Notes under the pieces: generated by a model
Told to the model about the DNA's origin: nothing
Databases searched by the model: none
The model's input: only the letters and a program-made list of their open reading frames with translations
Origin: Salvator merianae
Lineage: Eukaryota > Chordata > Lepidosauria > Squamata > Teiidae
Length of the DNA stretch: 64,000 nt
Assembly: GCA_003586115.2 (NCBI GenBank)
Contig: QVOM02000126.1
Coordinates: forward strand, 7,745,925 to 7,809,924
Reading direction: 5' to 3'
Program-made: the position numbers and the translations under genes
Part shown: positions 31,690-43,079 of the stretch, in pieces
How positions within the stretch are numbered: the first letter of the stretch is position 1
Layout of the letters: every line of letters begins with the position of its first letter

Positions 31690-32435
31690 CTTTTCTGTGC
31701 CATAACAATACTGTATCCAAGGGTATGTGTGCCTTTGTGCGTGAGTCAGTGTATGTGTATGTGAGCAACTATGGCCTTCTAACTATTTCTAAACTGTAAC
31801 TCCCATCATTCCTTGCTGCAGGCCAGAGACAGGGTTTAACTGAAAAATATTTTTAGACAGAGACACATCAATTGGATTTGCAGTCAGCAAAATGTCTGCT
31901 TAGCAAAAGCACTAGACTGATGACAAAGGCTGCATAAATCATAAGAAACAGTCATTCCTGAATGTACCTTAACAAGAACTGAAGAGCAGGGACTTTACAT
32001 CAAAGTTTATTTTGGATACAAAGCCCAGAAGCAAGTTAATCTTAACCGAAAATCTTATTTCCAATTCAGACGGGATCCTGAATTTGCCACTCCAGTAGGC
32101 AAATACACACATACGCACATTCCTTGCTAATAATTTTTTCGCTGTAACTTTATTTCTCCAAAAGTTAATATGCTGAAAGAAACCTGGATAAACCAATATG
32201 TTGCCTAAAGCTATAACAATGAAATATATACAACCTTTTTGGAGATACACAAAAGAAATACACTAATGGAGTAATTCCTCAGCAGCTCCAAGCAAAACTG
32301 TCAAGATTCCTTTTTCAGGTTCTACAGTCAGAGTACACTCAATAAAGCATATCACGTAAACTGTCACAGAAAACATGATTTAAGCTTGAAGATTTTTTGT
32401 TTGTTTTAAGGAACTATTAACTGAGTTAACTTGGC
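31690..32435. other. Unassigned A/T-rich sequence
   Basis: Positions 31770-31830 resemble one arm of the palindromic MITE group ('actgtaactcccatcattcc'). Otherwise nothing is recognised. Confidence 0.4.
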
Positions 32436-32439
32436 TAGT

Positions 32440-32522
32440 CTATTTATTTCTCTGTATTTCTATCGCACCCTTATACCCAAAGGTCTCGGAGTGGGTTACA
32501 ATAAAACTAATTAAAACTACAA
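32440..32522 (-). repeat. L2-type tail remnant
   Basis: On the minus strand: 'taacccactccgagaccttt' and 'aaatacagagaaataaatag', the tail type seen at 34622-34700. Confidence 0.5.
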
Positions 32523-32540
32523 TTAAAGTGAACTGACTAA

Positions 32541-33179
32541 GGCTGTTGCTGCACTGGGCCTTATTCCAGAACAGTGGTTCCCTTTTTCACTTGTTTACCC
32601 CTTGGCAGCATATTTCCATAAATTGTACCCTTCATCTTAGCAAAATGTTTGCAATGAATATAGTTGCTGATATTTCAAATATTCCAGCATTATTTGATTT
32701 TTTTCATATCCCCCTAAATGTCCTGTTTCGTACCCCCTGCAGGTACATGTACCCCAGGTTGGGAATCACTATTCCAGGATATATCCTAGGGGCCTGTTGT
32801 CCATGTGCTAGTGCAGATTACAGCAGGGCCTACCATAATCTGCACTAACATGCTATTCCGGTGTGGGGGACCCATTTCAGCAGCGTGCTGTAGTGTGCTG
32901 CCAAAATGGGTCCCCTGGTAGTCTGAAAAATGGACACCTTCTGGACACCTCCATGTTCTGGATCACCCTCACTGGTACACTAGTTGACCTGTTTAATCAA
33001 GTCTGCCAGTAATCCAGATCAGGAACCTCCTGATCTGGATTACATCCCATCTAGTACAGATGTAGCGTACTAGCAGTGCATGGCTCCTCTCTGATCCACA
33101 CCAACATGCAGTTAGAAGAGGCCCTGAAGAGGACTTCACTGCCCCTTGTTCTGGATCTAAGGCAAGTGTGAAAAGGCCC
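32541..33179. mobile_element. Composite Harbinger-like MITE, interrupted
   Basis: The left end GGCTGTTGCTGCAC and right end GTGTGAAAAGGCCC have flanks TAA and TCA (two of three). The left part is of the 180-bp type ('ctgggccttattccagaa', 'gtgctagtgcagatta'), the right part of the 480-bp type ('gacccatttcagcagcgtgc'). So two family members may be fused or nested here. A hAT element occupies 32572-32771. Confidence 0.6.
32572..32771. mobile_element. Small hAT element nested in a MITE
   Basis: The ends are CAGTGGTTCCC and GGGAATCACTA. TTCCAGAA (32564-32571) and TTCCAGGA (32772-32779) form an 8-bp duplication with one change. The host MITE's sequence resumes exactly after it. The 200-bp inside has 'tttgtaccccctgcaggtac' type A/T-rich sequence, no frame. 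Confidence 0.82.
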
Positions 33180-33269
33180 TCAGCCTTCGCTGGTGCTAAA
33201 GACTTAGACATATCCTTTGAACAAGTTACTGTCTTTCAGCTTTATCATGCTACTTACGATGTGATAAAA

Positions 33270-33353
33270 GGCTACGTAGTCTGCACTAGCATGCAGACAT
33301 CAGGCCCCTATTCCGAGATATATTCTGGAATAAAGCCCAGTGCAGAAAGGGCC
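33270..33353. mobile_element. Right half of a 180-bp Harbinger-like MITE
   Basis: 'gtagtctgcactagcatgca' to 'gcccagtgcagaaagggcc'. It corresponds to the right 85 bp of 1028-1207; the left half is missing. Confidence 0.7.
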
Positions 33354-33827
33354 AAAGTTACACGGATAACAGAATGATGTTCGCTATCTTAAGCTTTTCA
33401 GGAGAAAGGAAGCCTACAAATGAAGTTAAATAAATGTATTCTGAACACTTGCCAAGTGCAACACAAATCATTAAAGAGGTACAGATTAATGTCAATTTTT
33501 AGCACTAAAAGCCACGTTCACCTTAAAATGTTACTTGTCCTGCACATGATAGCAAATTGTGCAATTACGGCAGCGACGTATTATTAATCTCATATGACTC
33601 ACTTTGCTAGTCATAAACCAGCTACTTTAACTTGACAAAATGCAGGAGAAGGAGAATGTGTATCACACGCTTACAAGATCAAATAGTCAGCCCTGACAAA
33701 GCACTTGCTCCTAATGTAAGGCAAGTGGTTCTGTCAGAGCTGGAAGAGTTCAAACAGCCAGGCTTTTAAGCCAAATGTTCCTCGGTTTGAATCAGAACTG
33801 GGGAGCCCCAGAGAGGTTCTAATCACA
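33354..33827. other. Unassigned sequence
   Basis: Nothing is recognised; no repeat-like wording. It could be unique or conserved non-coding sequence, which needs an alignment to decide. Confidence 0.4.
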
Positions 33828-33984
33828 GGCCCTTTCCGTACTGGGCCTTATTCCAGGATATATTCCAGAATAGGGGCGTGCCATCTGCATGCTAGTGCAG
33901 ACTGCCATAGTGTGGACTAGAATGCAGACAGCAGGCCTTTATTTTGGGATACATCCTGGAATAAGACCCAGTACAGAAAGGGCC
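33828..33984. mobile_element. Harbinger-like MITE, 180-bp type
   Basis: The ends are GGCCCTTTCCGTAC and GTACAGAAAGGGCC, perfectly matching apart from one base. The flanks are ACA and ATA. At 157 bp it is shorter than 1028-1207 by an internal loss ('gcagactgccatagtgtgg'). Confidence 0.8.
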
Positions 33985-34034
33985 ATAGTGCAAAGAAAGG
34001 GGACTGTAGCTTAACTGCCAAAAAATATGCTTTA

Positions 34035-34523
34035 AGGACTTTCTGCATAGAAATGCTCACTTTCAGAATCAGTGGGTTTATGTCAGGAACAACCAGGCTC
34101 GCTGATTCTGAATACAGGAAGTGGTGCGCGCGATCAACTCTGTCTGCACAATGGCGCACGAGCTTCATGACTGCGCTCCCACACCTCTGAGGGCTAGGAA
34201 CAAAAGTTCCTTGCCTTAGGGCCTCTGGGGGATGCATTTTGGTGGCACACTATGGCACACCACTGAAATGCATCCACTGGTGGTTCCAAACACAGGAGGT
34301 ATACCTTCTGCATACCCCCGCCCCCGTTCTAGATCAGGGCCGCTAGCCAATTACGCAATTAAATGGGCCTACCAGTGATACCAAACAAGGCCTCCAAGTT
34401 CAGCATCATGCTTCATCTAATGCAGACAGAGTAGACCAATGGGGGGCATGGCCTCATAGATCTGCATTAATTGCTTAACACATGGACCTTTAATCCAAAT
34501 TAAGGGCCCATACAGAAAGGGGC
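34035..34523. mobile_element. Harbinger-like MITE, TTA duplication
   Basis: The ends are AGGACTTTCTGCAT and ATACAGAAAGGGGC with TTA at 34032-34034 and 34524-34526. TTA/TAA is the favoured PIF/Harbinger target. At 489 bp it is full size; 'tggtggcacactatggcacac' is near the middle. Confidence 0.85.
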
Positions 34524-34621
34524 TTACAGACCGAAGGGGACTAGAATCACACCTGGATATCCTTTGGTAGAGCTTGAGGACGACAGGCAAAATCCAAACA
34601 AGAGCTGCCACCAATCAGTGT

Positions 34622-35060
34622 TGGCATTTATTTACTGAAAACATTTTTATGTTGCTTCCTATCCTATGATCCCAAACTGGTTCACAGCAAAATAAAAAAA
34701 AGTATAATCACCCTCCCAATCCCAGAATTCATTATAATGTATCAAAATTCAGAATAAAACTACAATAAAGAAATACAATTACATTCAAATACAATAAAAA
34801 ATACAGTGGGTAGGAAGAAACCATTTACACTAGGAAGGCCTGGAGGAAGAGAAATATCTTCAACAGGCCCCTGAAAGTTGATCAAGTAGACACCCCACAG
34901 ATATCAGAAGGGAAGAGCATCCTATCCCAAGAAGTAGAAGCCACCACAAAAAAGGCCTGGCTGCAGAGGCACCTGAGGCACTTACAGCAAGAACCCTCTA
35001 GATGATCTTCATGATACCCAAAGGTCTAAAGCAGGAGACCATCTATCAACAACCCTAATA
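34622..35060 (-). mobile_element. L2-type LINE 3' end
   Basis: On the minus strand it carries a damaged coding end ('gcctggctgcagagg' region; 'acttcttgggataggatgc'), a long 3' UTR and the tail 'ttcagtaaataaa'. A repeated 'caataaa'-rich A/T stretch lies at 34740-34800. It is a decayed copy. Confidence 0.65.
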
Positions 35061-35064
35061 TCGA

Positions 35065-36140
35065 CCTAGATGGTTCAGTGCTCTGATTCAGTGCAAAGCA
35101 ACTTTGTATGCTCCTAGAATTCCATTGTAATTCAAGGTATTTCCCTTTTTTTTTTTTTGAGACAGATAGTAAATAACACTGTCATGCAAGCCTATTCATA
35201 AACATTCATGCTCTTTCTGACAGCTATCAAAGCCTTCCAAAATGAGAAAGGGAAGAACCGCAGTCATCAATGACATCCAACAGTCTGCTTACGCGATCAC
35301 ATACCTCTGTAGAAACTGCACACCGGGTGCTGTTTTCAATCCAGTTCCCTAGACAGGATTCCCAGCTTTCATTTAAATAAAAGGAAGCATTCTGGTCTTG
35401 TGTGCCCAGTTACGCAAAGGAGGAAAGTAGTTGTTCTCCCCATGTACACTAGATGCAAAAAATCAGAATCACGTGCTTTGGAAGGGCAGCCACTTAGACG
35501 CACAGAGGGACGCATACCAATCCCATTTGCCAAGGGCCTCCCCACGCCCCGGCACCCAGAACTTACATAAGCAGTTTGTGGCAGCTTCAAAAGATCAGCT
35601 GCTGTCTCATTCGATTAAGCAAGGTTCAGACCAAAACAGCCTGAAAGGTAAATACGCCCTTTGGAAGCGGGCAGAGGTAAAATGCAGACCATCAATTACC
35701 CTAAATCTTTTACGAACGTCGCATAACCCACACCTGATCTTGACAGTCAGCAAAGGTAAATACAGGTGATGTTTTTATACACTGTCTGCTCGCCTGTTTG
35801 TGCAGTATTTTAATTCCTGCCCCAGTCAGCCGAAGCCACAAAAGGTGAAATTCTGCCCATGCAAAATAAAATCTTGGCAGAAGAATAGTGTTTTGCAGAA
35901 TTGGCAATTACCGCTTAAGGCCAAACCACTTCTACATGGGGGTGGGGGTGGGGAGGGCTCCCTATGTTCCTGAAATACAGCTCCTCTCAGGTCCAGCCAG
36001 TGGCAAAAAGAGCGGGGAGCAAAATTCCAAAAATGAATGGAGAGTCACAGCTGAATGGAGTCACAAAAATGAATGGAGAGTCACAGTATTAATATACTGT
36101 TACGCAAGATAAGTTTCTCTGAAAGAATAGACATTTTATG
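35065..36140. other. Unassigned sequence
   Basis: A T-run lies at 35143-35158. The plus-strand frame 35431-35769 (112 codons) has no recognisable domain. A short local repeat of 'aaaatgaatggagagtcacag' occurs at 36027-36054 and 36064-36086. Confidence 0.4.
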
Positions 36141-36146
36141 ACCAAA

Positions 36147-36654
36147 GGCCCTTTCTACACAGGGCCTTGATCCCAATCAAGGATTGGAGTAGTGAGCTTC
36201 TGGGCCTCACAGATCCATGTTAATGCAGAGATCTGTGAGGCCACACCCCACAAGTATGCTTCGTCTGCATTAAATGGAGCGTAATCACGATCGGGGAAGC
36301 CCTGATTGCAATCACCAGTAGTCACATTTAAACATGGCTACCGATGGACCAGCAGGCCCTGATCTCAAACAAGGTTGCATGCTATGAACATGCTCCTGTT
36401 TGGTACTATTGGGGGAGTGATTTTGGTGGTGCACCAAAGCACGCCCCAAAATGGTCCCCCAGAGGCCCCGAGTCTAGCAGCTTTTGTTCCTAGCCCTTGG
36501 ATGGCTCAATGTCTGGCCTGAAAGCCTTGAAGCCATGGCCATTGTGCAGACAGCACTGATCCTGTCTACACCTTTCTGGGGTCAAAATCAGTTGGCCTGG
36601 CTCTTCTTCTAGGCCTACAGATCCAAACATGGGTCTTGCACTGCAAAAAGGGCC
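36147..36654. mobile_element. Harbinger-like MITE, AAA duplication
   Basis: The ends are GGCCCTTTCTACAC and CTGCAAAAAGGGCC with AAA at 36144-36146 and 36655-36657. At 508 bp it is full size, with 'tggtgcaccaaagcacgcc' and 'gtctagcagcttttgttccta' in family order. Confidence 0.83.
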
Positions 36655-37000
36655 AAAGTCCTGGAATCATTCCGAATGCCTAATTGGTATACCTTTGCAA
36701 ACAGAAAGTCAATTCATACTTCTGAACTTGCACTGTCAAAAAAATGCAAGCCACAAAAATGCCAAAGATTATTCCAGAAACCTACCCAGGTAATGCAGGA
36801 TTCCTCCTCTACTCCCCTTCTTTGAATAATTTTTGAACGAAGGATTTTCAAAGCAGCAATGTTGGGGTAATCCAAGGGTAAGAAGAAAAGAAAAAAAACT
36901 AATGCGCTATCAGTTTCTATTAGCAGGGCAGCCTGGAGCAACAATGCCATTTTCTAAGCGAGCCAGGTGGTCTTGCATCCAAAGTGCTGATAAAGCTACG
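36655..37000. other. Unassigned sequence
   Basis: Nothing is recognised; a purine-rich A-run is at 36886-36898. Confidence 0.4.
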
Positions 37001-37007
37001 TTTTAAG

Positions 37008-37316
37008 CAGTGGTGTAGCTACATGATCCGCCGCCCGGGGCGGACCAAACGGCGGCAGCTGAGGAGGGCGCCCCGCCCCGCCCTGCAGGACGCCCCGCCC
37101 TACAGCTGCCTAATGGCCGTGAAGATGGCCGCGCGCGCGCACGGCGAGCGAGCGGCGGGCGGGGCGAGCGCGGTGAGCGAGCGTACCGGTAAGCCAACTA
37201 AAGGCAAACCGGACGCAGGGCGGGCGGGAGGGCCCAAGTCAAAGGCGGGCGCCGCCCCCAACAAGGCGCCACCCAGTGCGCACCGCCACCCGCGCCCCCC
37301 CCTTGCTACGCCAGTG
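37008..37316. mobile_element. GC-rich hAT element mimicking a CpG island
   Basis: It starts CAGTGGTGTAGCTAC and ends TTGCTACGCCAGTG, inverted copies of the common hAT end CAGTGGCGTAGC. GTTTTAAG stands at 37000-37007 and 37317-37324, a perfect 8-bp duplication. The 309-bp inside is very rich in G, C and CpG. The 136-codon frame 36984-37394 crosses both borders and is therefore not a gene. Confidence 0.93.
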
Positions 37317-37605
37317 GTTTTAAGAACAGACACCGCCTGCTTTCACTGCTCAGGAGACTTCTCTTGTTCCTACCACTGCCTGCCATTTAGTTAACAAAGG
37401 CACTTTTAAGCCCTGGGCCTTTATAATGTCTGAATCAGCAACAGGTGAGTGTTGCAATGTAACCACCACCACCACCAAAAAAAAGTTCCATCCAGCTTGC
37501 TTTTGAAAAGCAGTGTCAAGAGACACACACACACCATCTCTGCTATACCAGGAAGTTAAACACCACCATACAATGTGATCCAGGACAAGGCCCACAAGGT
37601 TTACA

Positions 37606-38152
37606 GTCCCGGTGGCTGTAGGAAGTGGTTTGCCTTTAAAGGCCAGCTGATGGGAGACTGCAAGCCCAGCAAGCTGTGTGCTCATGGCCTGCTGGTGGGC
37701 TTCCTTTAGCAGGAGGTTGACTACTTTGAAAGCAGATCGCTGGATTAAGTGGGCTGTGGGTATAATCCAGCGGAGCATTTATTATGTTGTTACAGCTCCA
37801 AAGGCCAGCTGCTGAAGACGGCAAGCACAGCAAGGGACATGTTTGTACCCTGCTGGCAGGGTTCCCTGTGCAGCTGGTTGACCATTGTGAGAACAGATTG
37901 CTGGATACCTGTAAGAATGGACTGGACAGATTCATGGAGGCCAGGTGTATCAATGGCTACTAGAATGAATGCTTAGGTACTACCTCCAGGGTGGAGAGAT
38001 AGGCAGGATGGCTCTAAAGGCCATTTGCAGGGAGTCAAAAGCGGGTGAAGGTTTTGCCTTTGTCTTCTGCTAGAGAATGTCCTGTGAAACAGAAGGCTGG
38101 ACTAGATGGACTGTGGCCTGATCCCACAGGGCTCCTCTTATGTTCTTATATC
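37606..38152 (+). repeat. Array of CR1-type 3' tails
   Basis: Two units of the divergent tail type (37606-37790 and 37791-37905; compare 4630-5275) are followed by one regular CR1 3' end (37906-38152) with 'attcatggaggccaggtgta', 'gctggactagatggactgtg' and 'cttatgttcttat'. All are in the same direction. Confidence 0.75.
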
Positions 38153-38154
38153 AA

Positions 38155-38930
38155 TATTCTAACTACCAAGGCTTTCTGAGTATTGGAATGCAAATTTTTG
38201 GATACTGGACTGAAGTCCTATTCAAGCCACACATTCCTGAAATGTGCTGATATTTGCTACTGCTATGGCTATAACCAGTTGACCATAAGGAGAATTGAGC
38301 ACCTGTCCTTTGTGAATCCTGTCTGTTGTCAAGCAGGTGGTGACCAGAGACAGGATCTTTCCAGTGGTGGCTATTTTGGTTATGAAACTTGGCCCCCATG
38401 GGAAGTTCACCAGAGAACTGATCTGACCTATTTTAAGTGTCACATTAAAACATGAGTTATTTCACAAACATTTTGGGATACTGACAGTAGAATGGAAGTA
38501 CATATATAATGCTCTATCTATACAACTGCTGATCACTCTGATAACGTTTATAGTCTTGTATCTCCATTGTTTTTAAGTATTGTACATAAGATTGGTTTGC
38601 CCAAAGAAAGGTGACTGATAAATGAATTACACATTAGACAAGTATTAAAACACTGTGGTCTGTTTGCAAAACCCAGCACTGCTACTAACAAAGGGTTGGA
38701 TTTATGTTTTCATCACCCCTTACAAAGCTGCTTTTCCTAACATGGTGACCTTCAGATATTTTGCCCTATAATTCTCATATATCTGCAAAAACCCTTCAGC
38801 AATCTTCAAGCTTTCTGCGTAGCTTCAACCTTTGTTTTTATCAAGAAGGATGGCTTGAGCCTGAAAACATGGAACTGTCTTCGCTTTCTAAGCAGTTGCG
38901 ATTTGAACAGATGTGCGTGATGACCCCTTT
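38155..38930. other. Unassigned sequence
   Basis: Minus- and plus-strand frames at 38163-38455 overlap and show no known domain. Confidence 0.4.
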
Positions 38931-38934
38931 GCTC

Positions 38935-39320
38935 TCAGGAGATGCATCAATGGCTACTAGGATGCATCCAGGTACCGCCTTCAGGTGGAGAGACAGGCAG
39001 GATGTCTCTAAAGGCCATGTGCAGGGAGTCGAGGGCAGGTGAATTGATGAGCCACTGTGTGCGACAGGATGCTTAACTAGATGGGCCGTTGCCTGATCCA
39101 GCAGGGCTTCTTTCATGTTCTTCTCTAGAATGAATGTCTTGGTACTATCTACAGGATGGAGAGACAGACAGGATGCCTCTAAAGGCCATTTGCAGGGAGT
39201 GGAAAGCAGGTGAAGGTTTTGCCTTTGTCTTCTGCTTGAGAATGCCCAGAAGCAGTTGGTGGGCCACTGTGTGACCCGATCCACCAGGGCTCCTTTTATA
39301 TTCTTATGTTCTTATGAGAT
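38935..39320 (+). repeat. Two CR1 3' tails in tandem
   Basis: Unit 1 runs from 'gcatcaatggctactaggat' to 'tttcatgttcttctct' (38944-39127); unit 2 from 39128 to 'ttatattcttatgttcttat' (39316). Each has 'gagagacag.caggat' and 'gagccactgtgtg' or 'gggccactgtgtg'. Confidence 0.78.
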
Positions 39321-39383
39321 GAACAGACCAGGACGTCTCTGAAGAACTAAGAGCATGCCCTGTTGGATGAGCTTGTTCTCACA

Positions 39384-39545
39384 GGCCCCTTCTGCATGGG
39401 GGCTTGATCCTGGTCAAGAGCCTCCATGGTTGTCTTCTAGGATCATAGATCTGCACCATAACATGGATCTGTGGGGCCATGTCCCCTGCAGTTCCACTCC
39501 ATCTGCATTAGACGGTGCATAATCCCAATCAGGAATCTCCTTATC
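39384..39545. mobile_element. Left part of a Harbinger-like MITE
   Basis: GGCCCCTTCTGCAT followed by 'gggggcttgatcctggtcaa' and 'ccatctgcattagacggtgc' matches the first third of 36147-36654. The rest is missing. Confidence 0.65.
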
Positions 39546-39842
39546 TTGAAGCAGTGAATTCCATTTCTTCATTTCCCCCCCAGCTCGTTCCCCAGGTTCA
39601 GGAGCTGGATACAACCCTTATTACTGTTTTCTTTGTTTTATTAAACACAAGACATGCGAGAACTACACCAAGGGCTTTGAGCTGGTCAGAAAACGACCGG
39701 GCAGGAAACACAAGTGCTGACACACTAACTTTTTGCTTTTAGTATGGGAAACTCAGGCGTGACCCATCAGACAACAAGCAAACTGTTCTTTCAGAAAGAT
39801 GAGCAATTCGAGGCAGGCAAAGGGGCTGATATGGAAGAACAG

Positions 39843-40610
39843 CCAACATAAGAAGATAAGTGGAGCCCTGCTGGATCAGGCCATGGCCCATTGAGTCCAA
39901 CATCCTGCCTCACACAGTGGCCCATCAATTGTTTCAGTGCACTGAAATGGCCTTTAGAGACATCCTGCCTGTCTCTCCAACTTGGAGGCAGTATACAGGC
40001 ATCCATTCCAGTAGCCATTGATACACCTGACCTCCACAAATTAAGAGGAGCCCTGCTGGATCAGGCCACAGCCCATCTAGTCCAGCATCCTGTATCACAC
40101 AGTGGCTCACCAATTGCTTCTGGGCATTCTCAAGCAGAAGACAAAGGCAAACCTTCACATGCTCTTGACTTCCTGCAAATGGCTTTTAGAGGCATCCTGC
40201 CTGTCTCTCCACCCTGGAGATAGTACCTTGGCATCCATTCTTGTAGCCATTGATACATCTGACCTTTATGAATCTGTCCAATCCATTCTTAAAGCTATGC
40301 CGGCTGAATGCTGTAACCACCTCTTTTGGTAGTAAATTCCATAGACCGATGGCTCTCTGGATGAAAATATACTTCCCCTTATTGGTCCTAACTCTCCTGC
40401 CCATCAGCTTCACAGTGTGCACTCTGGTCCTAGTGTTGTGCAACAGAGAAAAGAATTTCTCTCTATCCACGTTTTCCATACCATGCACGATTTTATACGC
40501 TTCAGTCAGGTCCCCTCTGAAGCACTGTCTTTCAAGTCTGAAGAGGCCAAGATGTTGCAGCCTGATTTCATAAGGAAGGTGTTCCAGCCCCTTAATTGTT
40601 CTGAGTCAAA
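39843..40610 (-). mobile_element. CR1 3' end plus a second tail, minus strand
   Basis: 40048-40610 is a CR1 3' end with degenerate coding sequence on the minus strand ('VKLMGRRVRTNKGKYIF', 'AIGLWNLLPKEVV'). 39843-40045 is a further tail in the same direction ending at 'aacataagaagataagtgg'. The pair is another tandem array. Confidence 0.82.
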
Positions 40611-40614
40611 TCTC

Positions 40615-41185
40615 GGTGCTAGAACCCCTGCTCTTTATACTAGCATGAACATTGTTCAGTTCAACCACAGCTGAACCTCTCTGATTAGGGAGACTCCAAG
40701 CGCATGCCAAACCAAAGTGTAACTGGAGAACTTGATGCCAGTGGCTACTTTTGGTCTGATTCATTCGTCCAGAGGTTGCAACCTTTCTAGTCATTGCAGC
40801 TAAATGAAACACTGCACCTGCCTAGTGCAAGAAAATGGCCTAGGTTTCAGAAAATCCTCCATCTGGGTCTCCAGGTAGGTTTAGATAGCATCCTTTATCA
40901 GGAATTCTGAAAACTGGTACAGGCAATACCACTAGTCTGAATCAGTTTACAGGCAGCTGTCTGTACTTGTACTATACTTTCCTCTCATGCACTTTCACTT
41001 CAAGAAACACGCAAACCTTAACCATAAAACAATGGTATATACGTTTATGGAACACACACACAGCGAAATACCCTTTGGCTCAGACCAAACAAATGATAGC
41101 CCAAGGATCTGTTGGAAAGCCGAATGGCTTTTGGCTACCACTTCACTTGGTTACCAAGACAGTTCTCTGCATGTTTGCTGAAGAC
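40615..41185. other. Unassigned sequence
   Basis: Nothing is recognised. Confidence 0.4.
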
Positions 41186-41188
41186 AAA

Positions 41189-41725
41189 GGGCCTTTTCGC
41201 ACTTAGCGAGTGGAACGTTCTTGTCCGTTCGCTGAAACGGAGCTTTCGCATTGCCGCGGGCACGCGCCTCACCCGATCCGAACCACTTCGTACCCGATTC
41301 GTACCTGATCCTGGGTAAGGCAAGATAAGTAAAAGCTTGTCTTCATTCCGACCTGCGCGATGGAGCGAAGATCGGGCATGGTGCTTTCGCACTCCCGTCC
41401 GCGTTTGCAATGGCGGCTGGGCGTGGCTGGCGCGGCTGCGTATGCGTGGTCCGAAACTTCACACCCGGGATAGCCCTTTGGGCATGGCAGCCTAGCTGCC
41501 GTTACGAACCTGGCTCTGTAACGAGCCCTCTGGGTACGAAGCGGAGCTCGATGGTACGGAGTGCGGTACCGAACTAGCGGCTGCCATTCGCACTGTTCCC
41601 TCTGCTGGTCGGCTTCGGGTCCGTTCCTCTGGCTGGGAGTGCGAAGGGCAGCCAGCGTTCTCCAACCCCTCCGATCCGAAGCCAACTACTGGGAACGGTC
41701 TACCAAGCTCAGTGCGAAAAGGCCC
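41189..41725. mobile_element. GC-rich Harbinger-like MITE
   Basis: The ends are GGGCCTTTTCGCAC and GTGCGAAAAGGCCC, a perfect inverted pair of 14 bp. The flanks AAA and ATA match at two of three. It is the inverse-orientation relative of 19989-20565 and equally CpG-rich. Frames of 84-138 codons inside are not genes. Confidence 0.85.
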
Positions 41726-41729
41726 ATAG

Positions 41730-42740
41730 TAACAAGGTAGTACCACTGATTATATATCCTGAAAATTTGATTGAATTCTCTGAGTTGTCTGACCTTAAAA
41801 CCTAAATTTTATACTGAAAGGCTTTACTACATTAGGATATAACTATCCCATATATGGGAAACATGACATCACAGTCAGCTGTACAGGTATGGTTAAAAGT
41901 TGTAACCTATCTTCATCAACTAATGGGAAACCCAGCAATTCAAGGTATAATCAACACCATCTCCCATCTGGATAGAAAAGGAATATAAGCATAAAGAGTC
42001 ACGAGGTCTGATCTGCCCATTTAGTAGAAGGGGAGAGAGAGATGGAGGGTTCTTTATTTTCTCAGTTTGATCATTTTTATTATTGTATATTGTTTGTAAA
42101 ATAAAAAAGAGGATATAACTATCCAATGTTTCTCCTCACATTCCTCATACTTTTGTTGTTATTTAATGCTGAGTCCTTGTTGCTGTTTACTGTATGAAAT
42201 ATATTTGCTGTAATAACCTTTGCATGAAAATAGAATAATAAAAAAAAGAAACATGCAAACCATGTTGCAAATGCATACATTAGAGCACTCTGCAAACACG
42301 TCTTCAAGGATTCCACTGCTTTAATTCTGGCAAACTTTCAAATGCATTTCCCCCTGGCACCACAAACTGCTTTTAGGGTCTTTCTGGCAGTTTCTGAGAC
42401 CTGGATTTCCCAAACACAAACCAAATATCCTGTGGAGCTACAAAAGAAGCCAACCCTGAGCCTTGAGGCATGATGGTTTGGTATGTCATTGATTCGTGGA
42501 AAACGCCCTGAGATAAAAGAACGGGCCGACGAATGAGGCTTTGCTGCCTACAATGTGTTGACCTACTAGAAGCAATCTATAGAAAGGAGATCAAATACGC
42601 ACCCGTGCTACACACTGGCTCATTGTCATTTGCTTGCATTACCCACAAATATTGTACTATACACAATGCGTCTGTTGTTCTTTCGTTATTCGGGTGCAAA
42701 AAGACCATTATCCCGTTCTAATGTGGAATTGAACATGCAG
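41730..42740. other. Unassigned A/T-rich sequence
   Basis: Nothing is recognised with confidence. 41995-42115 ends in 'gtaaaataaaaaagag' and may be an old retroposon end. Confidence 0.4.
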
Positions 42741-42744
42741 CACA

Positions 42745-43074
42745 GACATCATCTACACTGCGTGGCCGTATCCATGAGGATCAGCAGGATGCCAGCATTC
42801 GCAGTGTGAATGATGGTATCCTGTGCTCAGTCTTCACCATAACAGGGACCAGGGAGCATCTGGCCGCTGCCATAGCAACCAGCAGCACTGCACAGTGCAC
42901 AGGTGTGCACAAGTGCAATCACGCGATAATGCAGGCACAGATGCAGCGCGAATGCACTTGACTGGGAGCTGGCTATTAGTGCTTCACAGCTACCTGTGAT
43001 CACGAACAGCAATATGTTGCTCCTGGTCTAGCAAGTGTCCCTGACACTCACCAATTCAAAGTGCGAACAGGCCC
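42745..43074. mobile_element. Harbinger-like MITE, left end missing
   Basis: The right end GTGCGAACAGGCCC is at 43061-43074. The inside ('cgcagtgtgaatgatggtat', 'catctggccgctgccatagc', 'cacagctacctgtgatcac') parallels 3560-3984 and 9781-10195. Confidence 0.6.
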
Positions 43075-43079
43075 TTACA

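Noticed and set aside
36984..37394. 136-codon arginine/alanine-rich frame and CpG island
   Set aside because: The frame crosses both borders of a hAT element with perfect 8-bp duplication (37008-37316); the GC content belongs to the transposon.
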